A stretch of 64,000 nt of DNA from Stropharia rugosoannulata (GCA_028532985.1 JANCIK010000009.1:1426001-1490000), one strand, 5' to 3'. Positions 1 through 13,733 are shown, counted from the first letter of the stretch. Numbers and translations: made by a program. Notes: a model not told the origin generated them from the letters alone.

Positions 1-3000
1 AGAGAACATGGCGAAATGCTCTATTTTCTGGAGGTCTAACCGTCCGGAAGCTAGTGATTAAGTTGCTGGAGCCTTGGATTGAAGGGAAAGCTGTTAAGTC
101 GATTACAAGATCAGCTGCAACATTTGGCGATAGACGGAGGACGGATTCAACAACGACTCTCAGGCCAAGGCGCATGTAAAGGACAGAAAGCTTCAACAAA
201 TTGCTGATATCTGCGTATTCTGGGTAGACCGAATCTAAACGTTGATAGAATCCTCGCAATGATTCTTGCATAACTTGTTCGCGAAGAAAAGCTTGAGGAT
301 CGCTCAAAAGTAGCGCCGTTATCAAAGGGTCCAGTTTTGAAGTGGACAAGATACTTGTCTGGAACTGCGAGACTTCACTCCAGAACAGGCGTAATCTAGA
401 TACATCGTTGCGTATAGGGTGAGTAGGAAGTTGGGACAGAGTTTCTTGGATTTCGGTCAGTCGCGGTCCAAGATAGCGAATGAAGTCATTGTCGTCATTC
501 CCTGTCACTAAGCATTCAAGCTGCTCGTGGATTGATATTTGAGCGCTGATGTCATCCCGTTCGCGAACCAATCGTTCGTGCAAAAAGTTATGAACAGCTG
601 CCGGATCTACAGGTGCATCTGGAATGACAAGGCTTGACAGCATGCGACTGAGTCCCACCCAGATTAACCCAAGTGCTTGTAAAGGTGTCCGTTCAGCTAT
701 CATGGTTCCCATGTAGAGCATATGTTCTTTAACAGCATCCACAAGCGCGGTGTCATTCGACGTTTGCAACAGAACCAAGATTTCTGTCAAAGACTCGGAC
801 AAGGCGCCTTTGACATTACGGGCGACCTCTTGGATCCTTTCATAGACTCGACGGTCAAAGGAGGATGAGAAGGCAGAAACAACCTTGGGATTTAGTTAAT
901 GCCATTATCTGACACTGAGAGTAGTAGCAGTTTCAACTTACGATGACAATGTTTTGAAATAGAATTATCGACAGCTGTTCTATGCGACTGGAAAGTTGTT
1001 GCGATTGACTGATAGCTAACTGTGCTTGTTGGCGCAATACACCATCATATGTAGCCAACGCCAATAAGTTGACATGATTCATATCACTGGATTATGTTTT
1101 GAAAATAGATTGACAATCATAGTCGAAAATGAACTTACCTCAAAAAGATAGTGTCATGCATTAATATTGGGTGAAGTAAGACGGCTGGACCAGATATATC
1201 CTGCAGAAAGTGTTATTGAGCAACAAAATAAGTCCCCATATATAAGAAAACCTTACAGAGCTTCCAACATCCAAGTTCCAAAGTCCATCTAACCATTGAA
1301 TTGTGGTTTGCGCCTGAAGTGATTTAGATGCTTCCCGTACAAGTAAGTCATCTAGATTGGTGTAGCCACGGATGTAAGGCTCACCACTTCCAACTTCTGA
1401 AGACCATGCAAGGTGTTGATAAGGAACGATTCGAAGTAAAGATGCGTCACTCTTCCGGCATGTTAAAGATATTATTTCGTGCATGAGTGTACGTAGATTC
1501 TATAATTTTATTCAGGACAATATCTCAGTCGCATTCACTTCTGCTCACCTGCTGGTTCTGGTTGCCCTCTTTTAGCCATGATGCGAGAGCATTGAGTTCA
1601 AGGATAATGGAGCGAGGATCGATTAGCCGCGAGTCATTGGCCGGGATATCAGCGACATTGATAGTCAGAACCTTGAGCGAAATAAGCAAGATGAAAAAAG
1701 TTGTGCAGTCCAAACGTACCTCGTTCAAGCTTGTTCTGATGCCCTCTAATGTACCTTGCTCAGGCAGCTGCAGTAAAGACGGTAATGATTCCAGGCTGAG
1801 GGCATTAAAGGTCTGATAACGGATGCCTACATGCAAATGAGCGTGTGAATCAAGTCAAGGAAGGATATTAGCTACCGTATGTGTCGCAGGTTTTCACTAA
1901 TGTCGAAGACAGTAGGTCCGTTGTAGTTATTCTTTCGCGAATATTTTTGGGTAGATCGTCGATATAAAATGCTGCCCAAAGTGAAAATAATCCCAAACCA
2001 GTTGAAAGAGATACTGCATCATGAAGTGCATTCACTTCGTGACACAGCATCTTGAATATATCAGGGCTATCTTTCAAGGCCTCGAGGAACCAATTACTGA
2101 TGGCATAGAGGGCAGAGAAATCTAAAGAAGTCGAATGGAATGCTTTTTTGAGATAGATCAAGTAACTGAGAAGACGAGATGCCAATTTTTTGGAGCTCTG
2201 CAAAATCATGAGTCAACGACGTGATAAATAAATACAATCTTACAGGAGTGCATTCATACGGCATTAACAGGACATTTGAAGCTACATTCACGGCTTCCCG
2301 ATATACACGAAGAACTGCTTGGCCCACTTGCTGGTCTTTTTGCCTAGGGAAGGGTTTTTGTTTGACAATTTCTAGAGGTTCTGATTTCCACCACAGCAAA
2401 GAGGATGCGAGGTCCAGTGTTTCCAAAAGATACGCGCGAGGCGTGACTATGTCAGGCTTGACGATATCTTCTATCGATATTCCCTGATCCCAGTAGAAAT
2501 ACATTGGCTAAAAATACGTCAGTCTGAAAAAGTACGGGAAACAGAGTGAGTAACAGGTACCTTGAACAGAATAGAACCCTCAGCTTCTTTCGAGCGAAGT
2601 ATATGTGCGATTCTGATGGGCTGAAGAGCCATGTTGAGATCGTCTCCTGGGAACTTAATTACAAAGTCCTTCACTATATTACTCGTATGACCGTCGTGAA
2701 CGATGTAGCGAGTCAGGTAGGGAAGGCAAGCAGGGATAAGTGTCCTGGACAGAACGGACTTTAAAGACGCATCGTCGGCATTCAGTAAAGATAGTGCCAC
2801 TGCAACCTGATCAACGAGGTTTGATAAGGCAGAATCTTGGTCAAGATAATGACCACTGGAACACCGAGGGAAAGTACTCCCGGGTCTGTTCGCCGTCAAT
2901 CCACGTCTCAATAGTTCGAAAGATGTGTGTTGCGTGTTAATGCCCTGGTTTGTCGTATGGGATGCTGGAGTAGGAAGCCGATAATAATCCTGAAGGATTT

Positions 3001-6000
3001 GTACATCATCGGCTAATGGTTCTGGAAAAAGAGCGATTTCAATGCCACGATTACGCATTGCACGCGATAGTTCTCCGTGATTAGGATCAACAGTCATGAA
3101 CAATCTGAAATTTGGATGCGGTTTGATTAGTTGCACTTCGCCATCTACAAACCCTCGCTCGCTCAGAACCAAGGTGCCGCCAGCTTCACAAAGAGAGTTG
3201 AGCCTATCAAGGACAGATGGTCCACAAAGATTGGCACCATCAAGCAACAGCCACTGGCCAGATTTCATTGCCTTGACAAGCGGTCCGTCGGTCCATTCAA
3301 ATCGGCCCACGGCTGAGGTCGATATTCGAGACAAACTCTTTTCAATAGCTTGAAAGCGCGCTGTGGTATTTGATTCCGAGGCCACTAGCGCGGAACAGAG
3401 AAGCTGGGCTTGTCGTAGCAGAGCCGATACATTGCTAGTAGCAACGTCCTCCACTGCTCTCCTCAGTATACTAGCCTCGGTCCAATAGTGACACAATAGC
3501 TTTGAACCAGCACACGTACGAAGTTCACGACTGAGTAGATTAAGGAGGTCGTCGATCAAGCTGACCATATGTTTCCGGATATCAACCTGCTCAAAGCTTC
3601 CTAAAATGTCCATTGTATCGGTACCGCTGTTCAGAGATACTTCAACCAACGATGCACCCAACATGTTAGCTAGTGCCCGAACGATATCAGACTTTCCACT
3701 GTTTTTGGGACCTGTTAAGATGGCAAGGGACGATTGCGAAACACAGTGTCCAAGTGATTCTAAAGCGGGGAGTTGAGACTTAAGCACTCGACGTGGTCGC
3801 CCAAGAGCCGTCATATTTAATCGTACAGATTTGAAACTTCCAATTTGAACTTCGCGTGGCGATAGAATCCATGGAGGGGCCATCTCAAGCATTTCGCTAG
3901 TCGAACAAAAGATCTCATCAAATAACGAACGTGCAAACTTCCGATCTTGGGCATTGCGGAATCGCTGGAGATATACCGTTCGCAAATGGGTTTGAGGAAT
4001 ACACCTAGTAGATGTTAGGAGTGTCCCCCAACGTACAATATCGCGCAAGTTGAATTCCCAAGGAGATCCGTCCTGGGCAAAGGCATGTTGAGTAGTAACT
4101 TTTTCTGCCAGTTGAACATTGAACGCTATCATGGCTCGCAAAAGATTTCCTTCGAGATCAGGAAAGATATGGGAGCACACATTATATAGGTCGGTTGCGG
4201 TAAGTTCTTCGACATATACCTTTGTAAATCTATTTACAAAAGATTTTGGCAGACCCTTGCGACCGCCCCCCTGATGGAGCGGATTTTGAGCAGCAAATAT
4301 CCGGAATGAAGGATGTTTTGCAAAAGAGCGGTTTAACTCTGGAATATAAACGGTCCCTCGATGGTCCAAGATCGCATTGAGACCTTCAAGAACTGCTTGA
4401 GGAGCCAGATTCATTTCGTCGAGTAGAACCCAATGACCCTCCTGCAACGCTTTGAGGAATTCCGCATCTTTCCAAGCAAATTCTCCAGCACAGCCGCCTT
4501 CAACAGGAAGGTCAGAACCAAAAAGGTCAATCAAGTCAGTTTGGTTCGACAGATTGATTCGGCACAGGTGATGACCAGACAGATTAGCCAGAGCAGTTAT
4601 CAGGCTGGTTTTACCGACACCTGGACTACCCTCAAGAAGGATAGGTTTTGCGACTTGACAAGCCCTGACGATGCGCATGGCATTGTCCAGCGTTGTCGGT
4701 GCAGCAAAGTTAAATACTTGGCGGGAAGGGAGGTTTCTCCCTCTAGGAATGGCAAATGAACCGAGCTGAATGAATTCCGCAGTATTGTATTCTGGAACTG
4801 TAGAGCCTAAATGTTCTGCAAGCGGAACAAGCTCTTGAAGCTTGAACAGGGCAGCAGTTTTCAGACTTTGAAGGGCTTCACGACTGTACCCAGACAACTG
4901 AGGAAGAGAGCTCAGACCATCTAGGTAGGTCATGTGCGCCGCATGATGCTGTGCTTTACTTCAGCGGCTATAACAGAGCAATGTAGACGGGACTCACGAA
5001 GAGTTCAGAGCTTCCAATGCTATCTTTACTTTCCGGATGATATGATGAGTTGACAAAGACAACCCAGGCCTAATTGCTTTTAGTAAAGCCAGTTATAATT
5101 ATCTAGTCAGCTGAATTCTCACCAAGATGTCGCGCAAGCTCATTAACGACCTATCACCAATACGGAGACATAGCCAATCAATGAAGTCTAAGAGGGGGGC
5201 AGTAAAGCTTCGCAAATTGTCGGAATGCCACATGCTATTTACGATAAGTTCCAGATCCTGACGATTGTCGACTGCTGGTACCCAGATTTCTGTGAATCGG
5301 TTGCGCAACGCTGGAGATAACTCCTTTTTACCATAATCACCTCCAGGATTCATGGTCGCGATAAGCTTGAAATTGTCTGCAGCAACAATGGCAAGCTGCG
5401 CGGAATCAGCTCCACCCCGTTCAGCAAGAACAATTGACCGCCCAGGTTCGAGGACACTATTTAGGCGCTCAAGCACGGAGTCATCTGCAAGAGAAATTTC
5501 ATCTACTAAAAATGCATCACCGTTGGACATGGCTTCAATCAATGGACCATTATGCCATTCGAAGATAGAACGTAGACGCGAAATTCGTGATTGGAGCGAT
5601 TCTAATGATGCTCGAATTTTGTCTGGTTGAGGAGGTCCTTTCAAAACAGAAGTCAGATAATTATCCAAGAAATCGATTGTGTCATGTATCGGTATCTCCA
5701 CACCAGCCTCCTTGAGAACAGAGAAGATCTCCTTGGTTATTTCATTCTGCAAGCTACTTCGGTTCCGGACGGGTCGTAAACCTCCAATTAGATCGGCCGT
5801 TTCCGTATTTTGGTGGCAATTGAGTGTTAACAACCTCTGCGATGCAGCGTCGGCATATACTTGGCATACAGATGTTTTCCCTGAACCAGTCTCGCCGACT
5901 AGCAAGATCGGCTCGTTGAATTTTAAACCTCTACAGACGAGAATGTAAAGTCTCTGCATTGCTTTTGTCCACACAAGATTAGGGGAAGATGGGACCGGGC

Positions 6001-9000
6001 GACCAAGGAAAGACTGCATGTCAACATCTGGTCGGAAGAGTTCATACATTGCTTGCTCATCAATTTTCACATTCATGACTGATTCAATGACTTCTTTGAC
6101 GACCTCTTTATCTTCTGACCGGCGTGTCCGTTCTGCGAGTAACATGTACCCATTCTCAGCCAACTCCTGATAGCCCACCGCATCCCGTCCAGCCCATCTG
6201 AAGAGGTCACGAAGCGTAGCAAAACCCTGCTTGCTTTCAAAGACTCGTCCGGTCTGCCTTCGCTTCTGAAGTTCGCGGAAAACAGTTACAATCTTTTTGC
6301 CGTATGAAGGGGCAATCTGGCATCTTTGACAAAGAATTGTTTCCAACTCATCCTGAGGAACGTCGTCGAAGTGAACTTCCAGAAATCGGTTTCTGAAAGC
6401 ACGAGATAGGACTTTTCGCCCAGCATATAGGCCAGGAGGGTTTTGAGTAGCGAATAACATGAAATTGGGATGAGGTCGAATGACTTCATGCGTCTCTGGT
6501 ATAACCAATTCGCGATTGTCATCGAGTAAGCGGTTGAGAGCTTCTAACACATCCGTCGGAGCCAAGTTCAACTCGTCAAGAACAATCCAATGGCCAAACC
6601 GCAGAGCTTGCACCAATAAACCGTCTTTGAAAACCAACTTGCCAGTGATTGGGTCGGATACATATGATCCAAGATATTCTTGAATGTCGGTATGGTCATG
6701 ATTGTTGATCCGCACGAACCGGTGCCCAGTGCGATTTGCGAGATATTCGATAGAGCTCGTTTTACCGCTGGACGTAGGCCCTTCGATCAACACAGGAAAC
6801 TTTCGGGTTAAGATTATTCGAGCGAGGTCAATAAGCTTCTGTTCAACTGATGGCGTCATTACATAGCCTTCCTGACTATCCTCGTCAAGGGGCCCTCTTG
6901 CCAGGTAGAATGGACCGAACTTGATAGGTGTTCCCTCTGGAGGACTAGGATCTTTGGACAGTAATGCACGAGGATTGCGAACCCCAGAAAGCAGATATTT
7001 TCGAGCTAAACCGGTGACAATTTCGGCACTAGCAGAATCCAGAACCATCGTAAAAGCCATCAGACATCCCTCCCAAATGGACCTCCTTAAGCTATAGCTA
7101 CTAGCTGTATCTGCCGCAAATGTTAAAGCACGCACAAGGGTACGCATGCTAAAATGAGGTCGATGGTTAGCACCATCCGCAATTTTTCGGCTTTCCGCGA
7201 CTTGTTTCACGGCCGTATAGAATTCTGCTACATCCATGATTAATCCCTTGTCGCCTACGGCAATGTGTCCGATGTATTGAGAAATGATGCTAAGCAGAGT
7301 TTCTTTATCGGCATCCGGAGGTGGAACATCAATCTCAGTGAAACGGGTACGTATTGGTGGCGGTAGGTCTTTTTTACCAACATCAGTGGCTGGATTCATG
7401 CAAGCGAAGATGCGGAAGTCAGGGTGGCGAGGTATAGGTTCTAAAGATCCATGCTCGGTGAGAGTAATTGATGCATTTGGGTTATCCAGTAATCCAGATA
7501 GAGATTCTAACGTTTCCGGAGAGGCAAGGTTGATTTCGTCCAATAGTATCCTTCGTGAATGGACAAAACGTTAGTACTAATCACTGATGTATACAACAAC
7601 ATACATACCAAGCTCCGCTGCGTAGCGCTTTAAGCAGAGGTCCCTCTACGAATCCAAATGCAAATTTCCCTTTCCCGTGGACATGTTGAACTTCGAACTC
7701 TTCGACTTCCGACAGGAAGGCGGTCCATTTCTCCCTTGAAGATTCAATGCCAGGGCGTTCCACTTTTCGTCGTTTTCTTGGTGCTTCCTCATCCAACGCC
7801 GTAGGCCGAACACCGCTAAAGAATACTGTTTGATAAGTAGGTCAGTCAGGCTTGAATTATGGACTCACTCTTTTTCTTCACCGGTTTTCGCCTGTATCCT
7901 CTCCATTGCCAATCTGACGCTTTCCTTCCACAAGCCAACAGCCCGCTTCCATTTACACTCGTTTACTGCTTTTCTGACTTCGGTCTCGAACTTTTCATTT
8001 TTCTTCCGGCTGAAGGTGGCACCGAACAGAGCAATGAACTTTCCTTGTAAAGCAGATCCAGGTATACGAGTGTCGATGGGTTTTAGACCGCCTATGAGAT
8101 CTGATGTTTCGGTTTGATGCGAAAGATTCAAAGAAATGAGTGGGCGGTTTAAGCTGGCAGCAAGATAGGACACAACACTAGTCTTTCCTGTCCCTGTTTC
8201 TCCTGTCAGTAAAAGGGGTTCCCCATGAAAGACAGCAGTGGCTATGCGGGCAAGGAGCTTGATGGCTGGTTTGTGCATTGCAAAAGGTCGAGACGGAGCC
8301 GAAAGTGTATTGCCTTTAGCAGGTAGAGCAGGTAGTTGAATGCTCCCAAATCTGATAGCCGTCGTCCCACCATTAGCATTTTTCTCAACACGGATTTCGG
8401 GCAGTTTTCCTTCAATAACCCATTGCTGCCTATCATGATCGAGCGCGAGAGCGTCCCCAATAGTGCGAGCAACAGTCTCGGCGTGTAAACGGGTTGATGT
8501 AGATGTTGTGCCCCCACCAAAAAAGACATCCCGGGCTTGCAAGAATATATCCTCCCGTAATGATATATTAGGAAAGAGTTGCGCAAAAGAATGTGACAGT
8601 GAGTCAACAGAGTCTATGTCCATGTCTTGATTTGAATGTGCAGGTAGAAGCGCGCTGATCCTTTGGCAAAATTTGAGAAGCTCGCGAACGCCCATATCCC
8701 TACCGACAGAACGGCCTGCAGAAAGATTCAAGACGGACTCCCATAAATTCACAATGCATTCTGTAGCACCGCCGGAGAAGTGAGGATACTTCGTAGATAC
8801 GATAGTACGCAATTCTTGCGATGAGGGTGATCGTAAAATGACTTCAGTAAACTTGTGAGAACCAAAGAAGGAGGGCGAGTGGAAAGTGTCATTAAAACCA
8901 GGTGGTGTTGAACGTGTAGCAAATACCATGAAATCATCATGGGCATCAACGTCTCCGCGTCCGGGTACACTGAGCTTTGCGCGAGCACCGATCCATTTGC

Positions 9001-10355
9001 CAAGGCACATGGTTTCAATAAGCGGCTTGATTACGCCCAGAACTTCATTGCTCCCTCGGTCAATGTCTTCAAAAACAATCCATCGACCTTCCCGCATTGA
9101 ACGAATAAGAACGCCTTCTTTCCAATCAAATGTTCCTGGCTGTACAGTGGACGAGACGTATGAGCCCAATAGACCTCGAGGGTCAAGTGATGTATCGGCG
9201 AGATGAATAGTTACTACCTGATTCTTGCGTTCTGGGTAAAGGACACCAGCAATGTGCGAAAGAAGCAAGGCCTTGCCGGCCGACGGGGCTGAGGTCAGAA
9301 GTGTTGGCAGTCGTCTCGAAATGTTCAGAGCGAGCTTCTGGAGAGCATCGATAGACGACGGTAGTGGGATAAGGGACGAAGGATGCGAGGCCTTGGGTAA
9401 TGACCGCAGGAGTAGAATTCCATGTACATTGGCAGTGTATAGGCTAGGATTCTTGAGCATATGAATAGAATGGGAAAATAATGACGACGTACCACAAGTC
9501 GCTCTCCGTCAGCATGTTAGGTTCGTTTTCCATCCTTCCGGAGAAATAGTCAGCATCATCCGTCACAATGGCGATTCGTTGATTTTGAATACGCTTCAAC
9601 TCGATAGCTGGCATAATCCATGCATCAACGAATTGATCATCTCCGAATATGGTTTCGCCGTAGTAGAGGGCGCAGTCAACACCACATGGTTTGCCTAAAA
9701 CTTCGCTTTCCATTTTTTCTCTATGATCTTCACCCATACCGGTCTGCAGTGCATAACAACGAATAGCAAGAAGTCGAACGGCGTTGTCAAGATGGGGTGT
9801 CCATATAATCATTGACAGAGGTTCAGGGGACCATAATAATTGAGATGGTAATTCTCGATTAGCCTGCAGGATCCTGTAGTATGCAAGAAGAAGACACTGT
9901 AACCGTCTAGTGTCAACAGATGTAGGAGAGAGGGATCCGGCAATAAATGATAATGGGCTACTTTTTGTGTGGTGCTGAAGCAGATGATTAAGGACACTGT
10001 TATAATATTGATAGTCAGTCTTTGAGAGATAATGATCAAAGACTCACGGAAAGAGCTCTTCGTGAACTTCTACTAGATATGATAATGCAATCACAGCGTC
10101 CTCTAGCAAATCCTCATTTCCTATCCATCTAGCGCAAAGATCCAGCAGAATTGGGCGAAATAACGTTGCGACGAGTTGTGTATACCGGGGTTGAGCCAAG
10201 AGACCAGAAAGTAAAGGGAGTAGCTGTTGTATCGTTGACGCATTTTGAAGAAGCTCATAGTGCACGGTATTCGGAGGTAGTTTGTCTATGAGTCGTTGTT
10301 TTTGCAGACGAGTGTTTATCGCGAGAGCGTCGTTGATAAAGATATGATCAGACAT
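1..10355 (-). CDS. MDN1: Midasin (Rea1/MDN1), N-terminal part, truncated by the window edge
   Basis: Dynein-like AAA+ ATPase that strips assembly factors from pre-60S ribosomes in nucleolus and nucleoplasm. The family is about 4,900 residues; the window holds the N-terminus, the six-AAA ring and the start of the linker, and the rest lies beyond base 1. Six ATPase modules are seen in order with their P-loops: AAA1 APSAGKAL (near 9.28 kb), AAA2 GETGTGKTS (8.2 kb), AAA3 GPTSSGKTS (6.77 kb), AAA4 GETGSGKTS (5.9 kb), AAA5 GSPGVGKTS (4.6 kb), AAA6 GPKNSGKSD (3.7 kb). Walker B motifs include ILLDEIN, IVLDELN, FLVDEIS and VLLDEMN; AAA6 has LLLDGAN. The large exons at 7865-9451, 5099-7555 and 2519-4933 are joined by short introns. 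The start is placed at the Met at 10355 (MSDHIFIND); a Met 24 nt upstream at 10379 is the alternative. The first two exons are 10048-10355 and about 9489-9996. Identity is secure; exon borders below 2.5 kb are only approximate. Confidence 0.93.
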
Positions 10356-11652
10356 TTTGTAAATTAAGCGACTCTTCACAGCTGCGTTAGTAGGCGTAAT
10401 TAACTTTTGGTCGTTGACTAGATGATATAACTTTTAGTTTCTTTTAGTGTCAAAAAAGAAAAGAGAAATCAGATTCAGGAGTACGGTACCTTGAGTCAGT
10501 TCTAATAGATACAACCTTCAAAACGAGTGCAGTTGAAAAAATCAATTGTAAGGAAGGTATGCAGTATGGACAGTCCAGCCCAGTTGGATTCAAGTTGGAT
10601 TCGCCAACTTTCAAGAGAGATTCGCATTCCAAAACTTTGCCGACATGCACTATCAGGATCATGTGACAAGTGTCTTTTTTCGTATTCCGGCCCGGAAAAG
10701 CGCCTACAAGCGCCGGGCTCGAAGTTCCCAAGTGATTTATCCACGTTCATAAGATCATTGACCAGCTGGGACTCAACCCGGACGTACACGTTACTCTACA
10801 ACCATTATTGATGAAGACAGAATAGAGTGATTTATAGCACTATCTAAATTTCTAAGCATAGCACAGTGCTTATGTTACTTACATTTAAATTGGTCGTCTA
10901 AGTCAAGTCTAAGTTGGGTCTAAGTTCTAACTCTTTCCCACTAAGCGAAGTTAAGCGCCCATCAAGTACTTGTCGTCGTAGGCTGCTAGAGGTCATCCCC
11001 GTACCACACACTTGTGCGGATATACATAAATATGCATATCAAGAGAAAAGATTAGGTACGACACATCTTAGTTGACGGCAAGAGCACCCACCATTTATGT
11101 AAGCCTCGTTCAACTTGTTCATACTAGAGGCATAAGAGATTCCAGCACTAGTGTCCATCGTCCACGCAAGAGCAAGCGCAGTGCGCGATAGAGCGACAAT
11201 CCTAGCCTGCAATCAATCCAGATCATTTGATAGCGCCCAAAAAACACAGACATATGAGTTTACAGTTACAAGTTACACGTTCAAGAAACTAGTACAAAAT
11301 AAATCAAAACATAATGAGCGGATGTTGGTCAAATAGCAAGGAAAGTACCTTCTGGCACCGTAGCCAGGAACATCGTGGACTAGTAACGTCAGATACAGCC
11401 GAGATGAGCTCCTACTCTCTAAAGCTGTTAGTCGTGCCAATAGCCTTATACGTATGGAGATGACAGCAAAGTTGTCCAAGAAATACAGTAGGATACAGTC
11501 CGCGCACTTTCCAAATCTTGCAACATGTCCGATCTACATGGCCAATGCAGCACCAGTCGCCGCCTAAAATAGACCAAACGCATCAGGAAGTCCGTGACTC
11601 CGTGCATAGAGGCGCGCATTCGAGGTTAGGGTTGTTGATATCTACTTTACTT
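10356..11652. other. Intergenic stretch, no gene recognised
   Basis: About 1.3 kb upstream of midasin and downstream of the F-box gene. It holds overlapping short ORFs on both strands (10450-10811, 11151-11479) without recognisable domains or splice-consistent extensions. One short 11-bp tandem repeat is present and listed separately. It should contain the midasin promoter; I see no clear TATA box. Confidence 0.6.
10896..10928. repeat. Three copies of an 11-bp tandem repeat
   Basis: The word GTCTAAGT recurs at 10896, 10907 and 10918, spaced exactly 11 bp apart, with the last three bases of each unit varying. It lies in the intergenic region upstream of midasin. Function unknown; it could be a simple minisatellite. 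Confidence 0.6.
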
Positions 11653-13446
11653 TCAAGAAGTTGACTTCTCGCTTCCTGAGTCATCGTCGCCAGTAGATGG
11701 CAATTCTTCGTCCACGTCCTCAACGTCATCGTCGTCCTCCTCGACTTCAAATTCATCGAAAGTTTCTATGAGAACTTGAAACAGCAAGTCGTCCTCCCTG
11801 TACTCCCAGAGACCTTGATCGGCGAGCATATCCAGCTCGGGATCCCGCCCTCGCCGCCGCTCACTCCATCTTACGCACCATGTTTCAAGACGCCGCGGTG
11901 TATTCTGTTGGGGCCGGGCATAACGGAAAGCCAGGGCCGCGAGAATATCCTTTCCGGATACCCCGCTTAACTTGAAAGTTTGAAGTTGGGGCAAAAACGG
12001 ACGACCGGCAGGTGATTCGACCTGGGTCCTGCCGGCGAAGTCCCGGGGGGCTGTTGGGTGTACCCCGTCCTGTGTAAACATCTTCCAAAATCCGGGAGAG
12101 GTCCTGTTGAACGCGACTTCCAGAACACGCAAGCTCCGGGTAGCATACAGCAAAGACTCCCAACACCGCAAGCTGCAGTTCAAGCCGCGGATATTCAGCG
12201 CGTCCAATTTACTTATCATATGTGCGGGGAGCTCTGAGTACCGGATCCTTAGCTGTGAGAGCGTCAGATTTAGTCTGTCGGATGAAGTAGAATGAAGTTG
12301 CTCAGGTGGCGCCGTCAAGGACTCAATGAATGTCGTAAAGTCCTGGTCCCGCAGGTCTAACGTGAGCTTGTTTAGGCTGGGGACATGCAACCGCTCGAAG
12401 ATGCTCAAAAGGTAATCTGGATCGATGTCTATGAAAGTCAGTTCCTTTAGTTGTGGTAATTGGATCTTGTCGTGCGCACAAGACCATGCCAGTTCTGTAG
12501 CTCCCGAAGACTCCTTTGGGCCTGAATAGTGAAGCAAGAGGGAATGGAGGGAAGGGCTTTCCCGTAGCATACGCTCCCACCAACGATAAGGGGGACGAAC
12601 GTTATCCAAGTGTAGAGCCAATTCTAGATGCCGTAGATTGCAAAGATAGAGACTTGCATCCCAAGGAAGGTTGACGCCAATCAAGGACACGTTTTCCAAA
12701 GATGGGAGGTTGTTGTCGAAGATAGTAACAGGAGGCCTATGTGTTGCTAAATACAGATTGTGCGTCGTCCGGAAATCTTCGAAGTGGTAAAGTTGCAGCG
12801 TCTCAAGGTTGTCTCCGGACCCGCAGCTGCTAAGGAATCGCCTGGCTATTGCTTTGCATTCATTATCGCAAATCTTGAGATGGAATGAGCGCCAGTGCTT
12901 CACATGAGGGACGATGATGCTGAAAATGGCGACGAGCTCGTCCTTGTAGAGAGTTATTTCTGGCGTATGTTCCTCCACAGCCACGGTGTCGACGAGAATG
13001 TTCAGGCGATAGGTATTGGTATTGCAGCGCGAGAGGAAGTCGACCGCACGAGCGATGTGGATCTTTTCGCGAAAATGGAGGGTCGTCCAAAGGGCTTGGG
13101 TGCGGAAGGCGACGTGGCGCCAGTGCCTACAGACATGTGCAACGACCTGAGAGTTACTGGCTGGCAAGGGGACGCAGCCCAGATCGGGCTTGAGCAAGAA
13201 GGGGGACGTGCGATATGGATCGTCGAGCGACGCGCCGAGTGCAAAGATGTACGAGAGGATCTCAACAGGCAGAGAGTGTAACGTGGCCGCGCAGGGACGC
13301 GCAAGAGCCATTGCCAGACTCGCCAGCAAGAGACGGGCGTCAAGGAGGTTGCTGGCAGGCGCTGGCGAGACAGAAGCAGGATATTTGTAACGGACGTACA
13401 ATGGCCGAGATGCAAAGGTTAATTGGATTCTATCCGACACCTGCAC
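11653..13446 (-). CDS. F-box protein with leucine-rich-like C-terminal region
   Basis: Intronless gene of up to 597 residues. An F-box-like motif, LHSLPVEILSYIFALGASL, lies near residues 56-74, preceded by a hydrophobic stretch. The remainder is a long region with irregular Leu-rich repeats, as in the expanded agaricomycete F-box families, and an acidic tail (EFEVEEDDDDVEDVDEEL). Such proteins bind Skp1 through the F-box and present substrates to an SCF ubiquitin ligase; the substrate cannot be inferred. The first ATG is at 13446, but the Met at 13314 (MALARPCAATLHSL) sits just before the F-box and is an equally likely start. Single-exon structure contrasts with the intron-rich neighbours and is common for this expanded family. 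Confidence 0.8.
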   Translation of the reverse strand: MQVSDRIQLTFASRPLYVRYKYPASVSPAPASNLLDARLLLASLAMALARPCAATLHSLPVEILSYIFALGASLDDPYRTSPFLLKPDLGCVPLPASNSQVVAHVCRHWRHVAFRTQALWTTLHFREKIHIARAVDFLSRCNTNTYRLNILVDTVAVEEHTPEITLYKDELVAIFSIIVPHVKHWRSFHLKICDNECKAIARRFLSSCGSGDNLETLQLYHFEDFRTTHNLYLATHRPPVTIFDNNLPSLENVSLIGVNLPWDASLYLCNLRHLELALHLDNVRPPYRWWERMLRESPSLHSLLLHYSGPKESSGATELAWSCAHDKIQLPQLKELTFIDIDPDYLLSIFERLHVPSLNKLTLDLRDQDFTTFIESLTAPPEQLHSTSSDRLNLTLSQLRIRYSELPAHMISKLDALNIRGLNCSLRCWESLLYATRSLRVLEVAFNRTSPGFWKMFTQDGVHPTAPRDFAGRTQVESPAGRPFLPQLQTFKLSGVSGKDILAALAFRYARPQQNTPRRLETWCVRWSERRRGRDPELDMLADQGLWEYREDDLLFQVLIETFDEFEVEEDDDDVEDVDEELPSTGDDDSGSEKSTS

Positions 13447-13733
13447 CGGAGTAGGACATTATGAGGAAGGAGAATGACCACAAGAGATCCTCTGTTTGCC
13501 CTGCTCGTTGCTTCTTACGCGCCGACGATCTCAAACGCCCCTTAGATGGCTGTCACTACAAAGATGAGCTCCCAGCTCGCTGCCTGTCTAATTTAGGATT
13601 GACCCTGCCTATCACGCGTGGCTCCGATTAGCTCACATCTCATTTCTGCACCACACTCCAGGTAAACGGAAATACATAATACGAACACGCATAAAGAACG
13701 GGGGGATCAAGTACGCCATACAACCAGCACAAT

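Noticed and set aside
10450..10811. Overlapping ORFs of about 90 codons on both strands
   Set aside because: No domain features, no splice-consistent extension and mutual overlap; they look like chance open frames in intergenic DNA.
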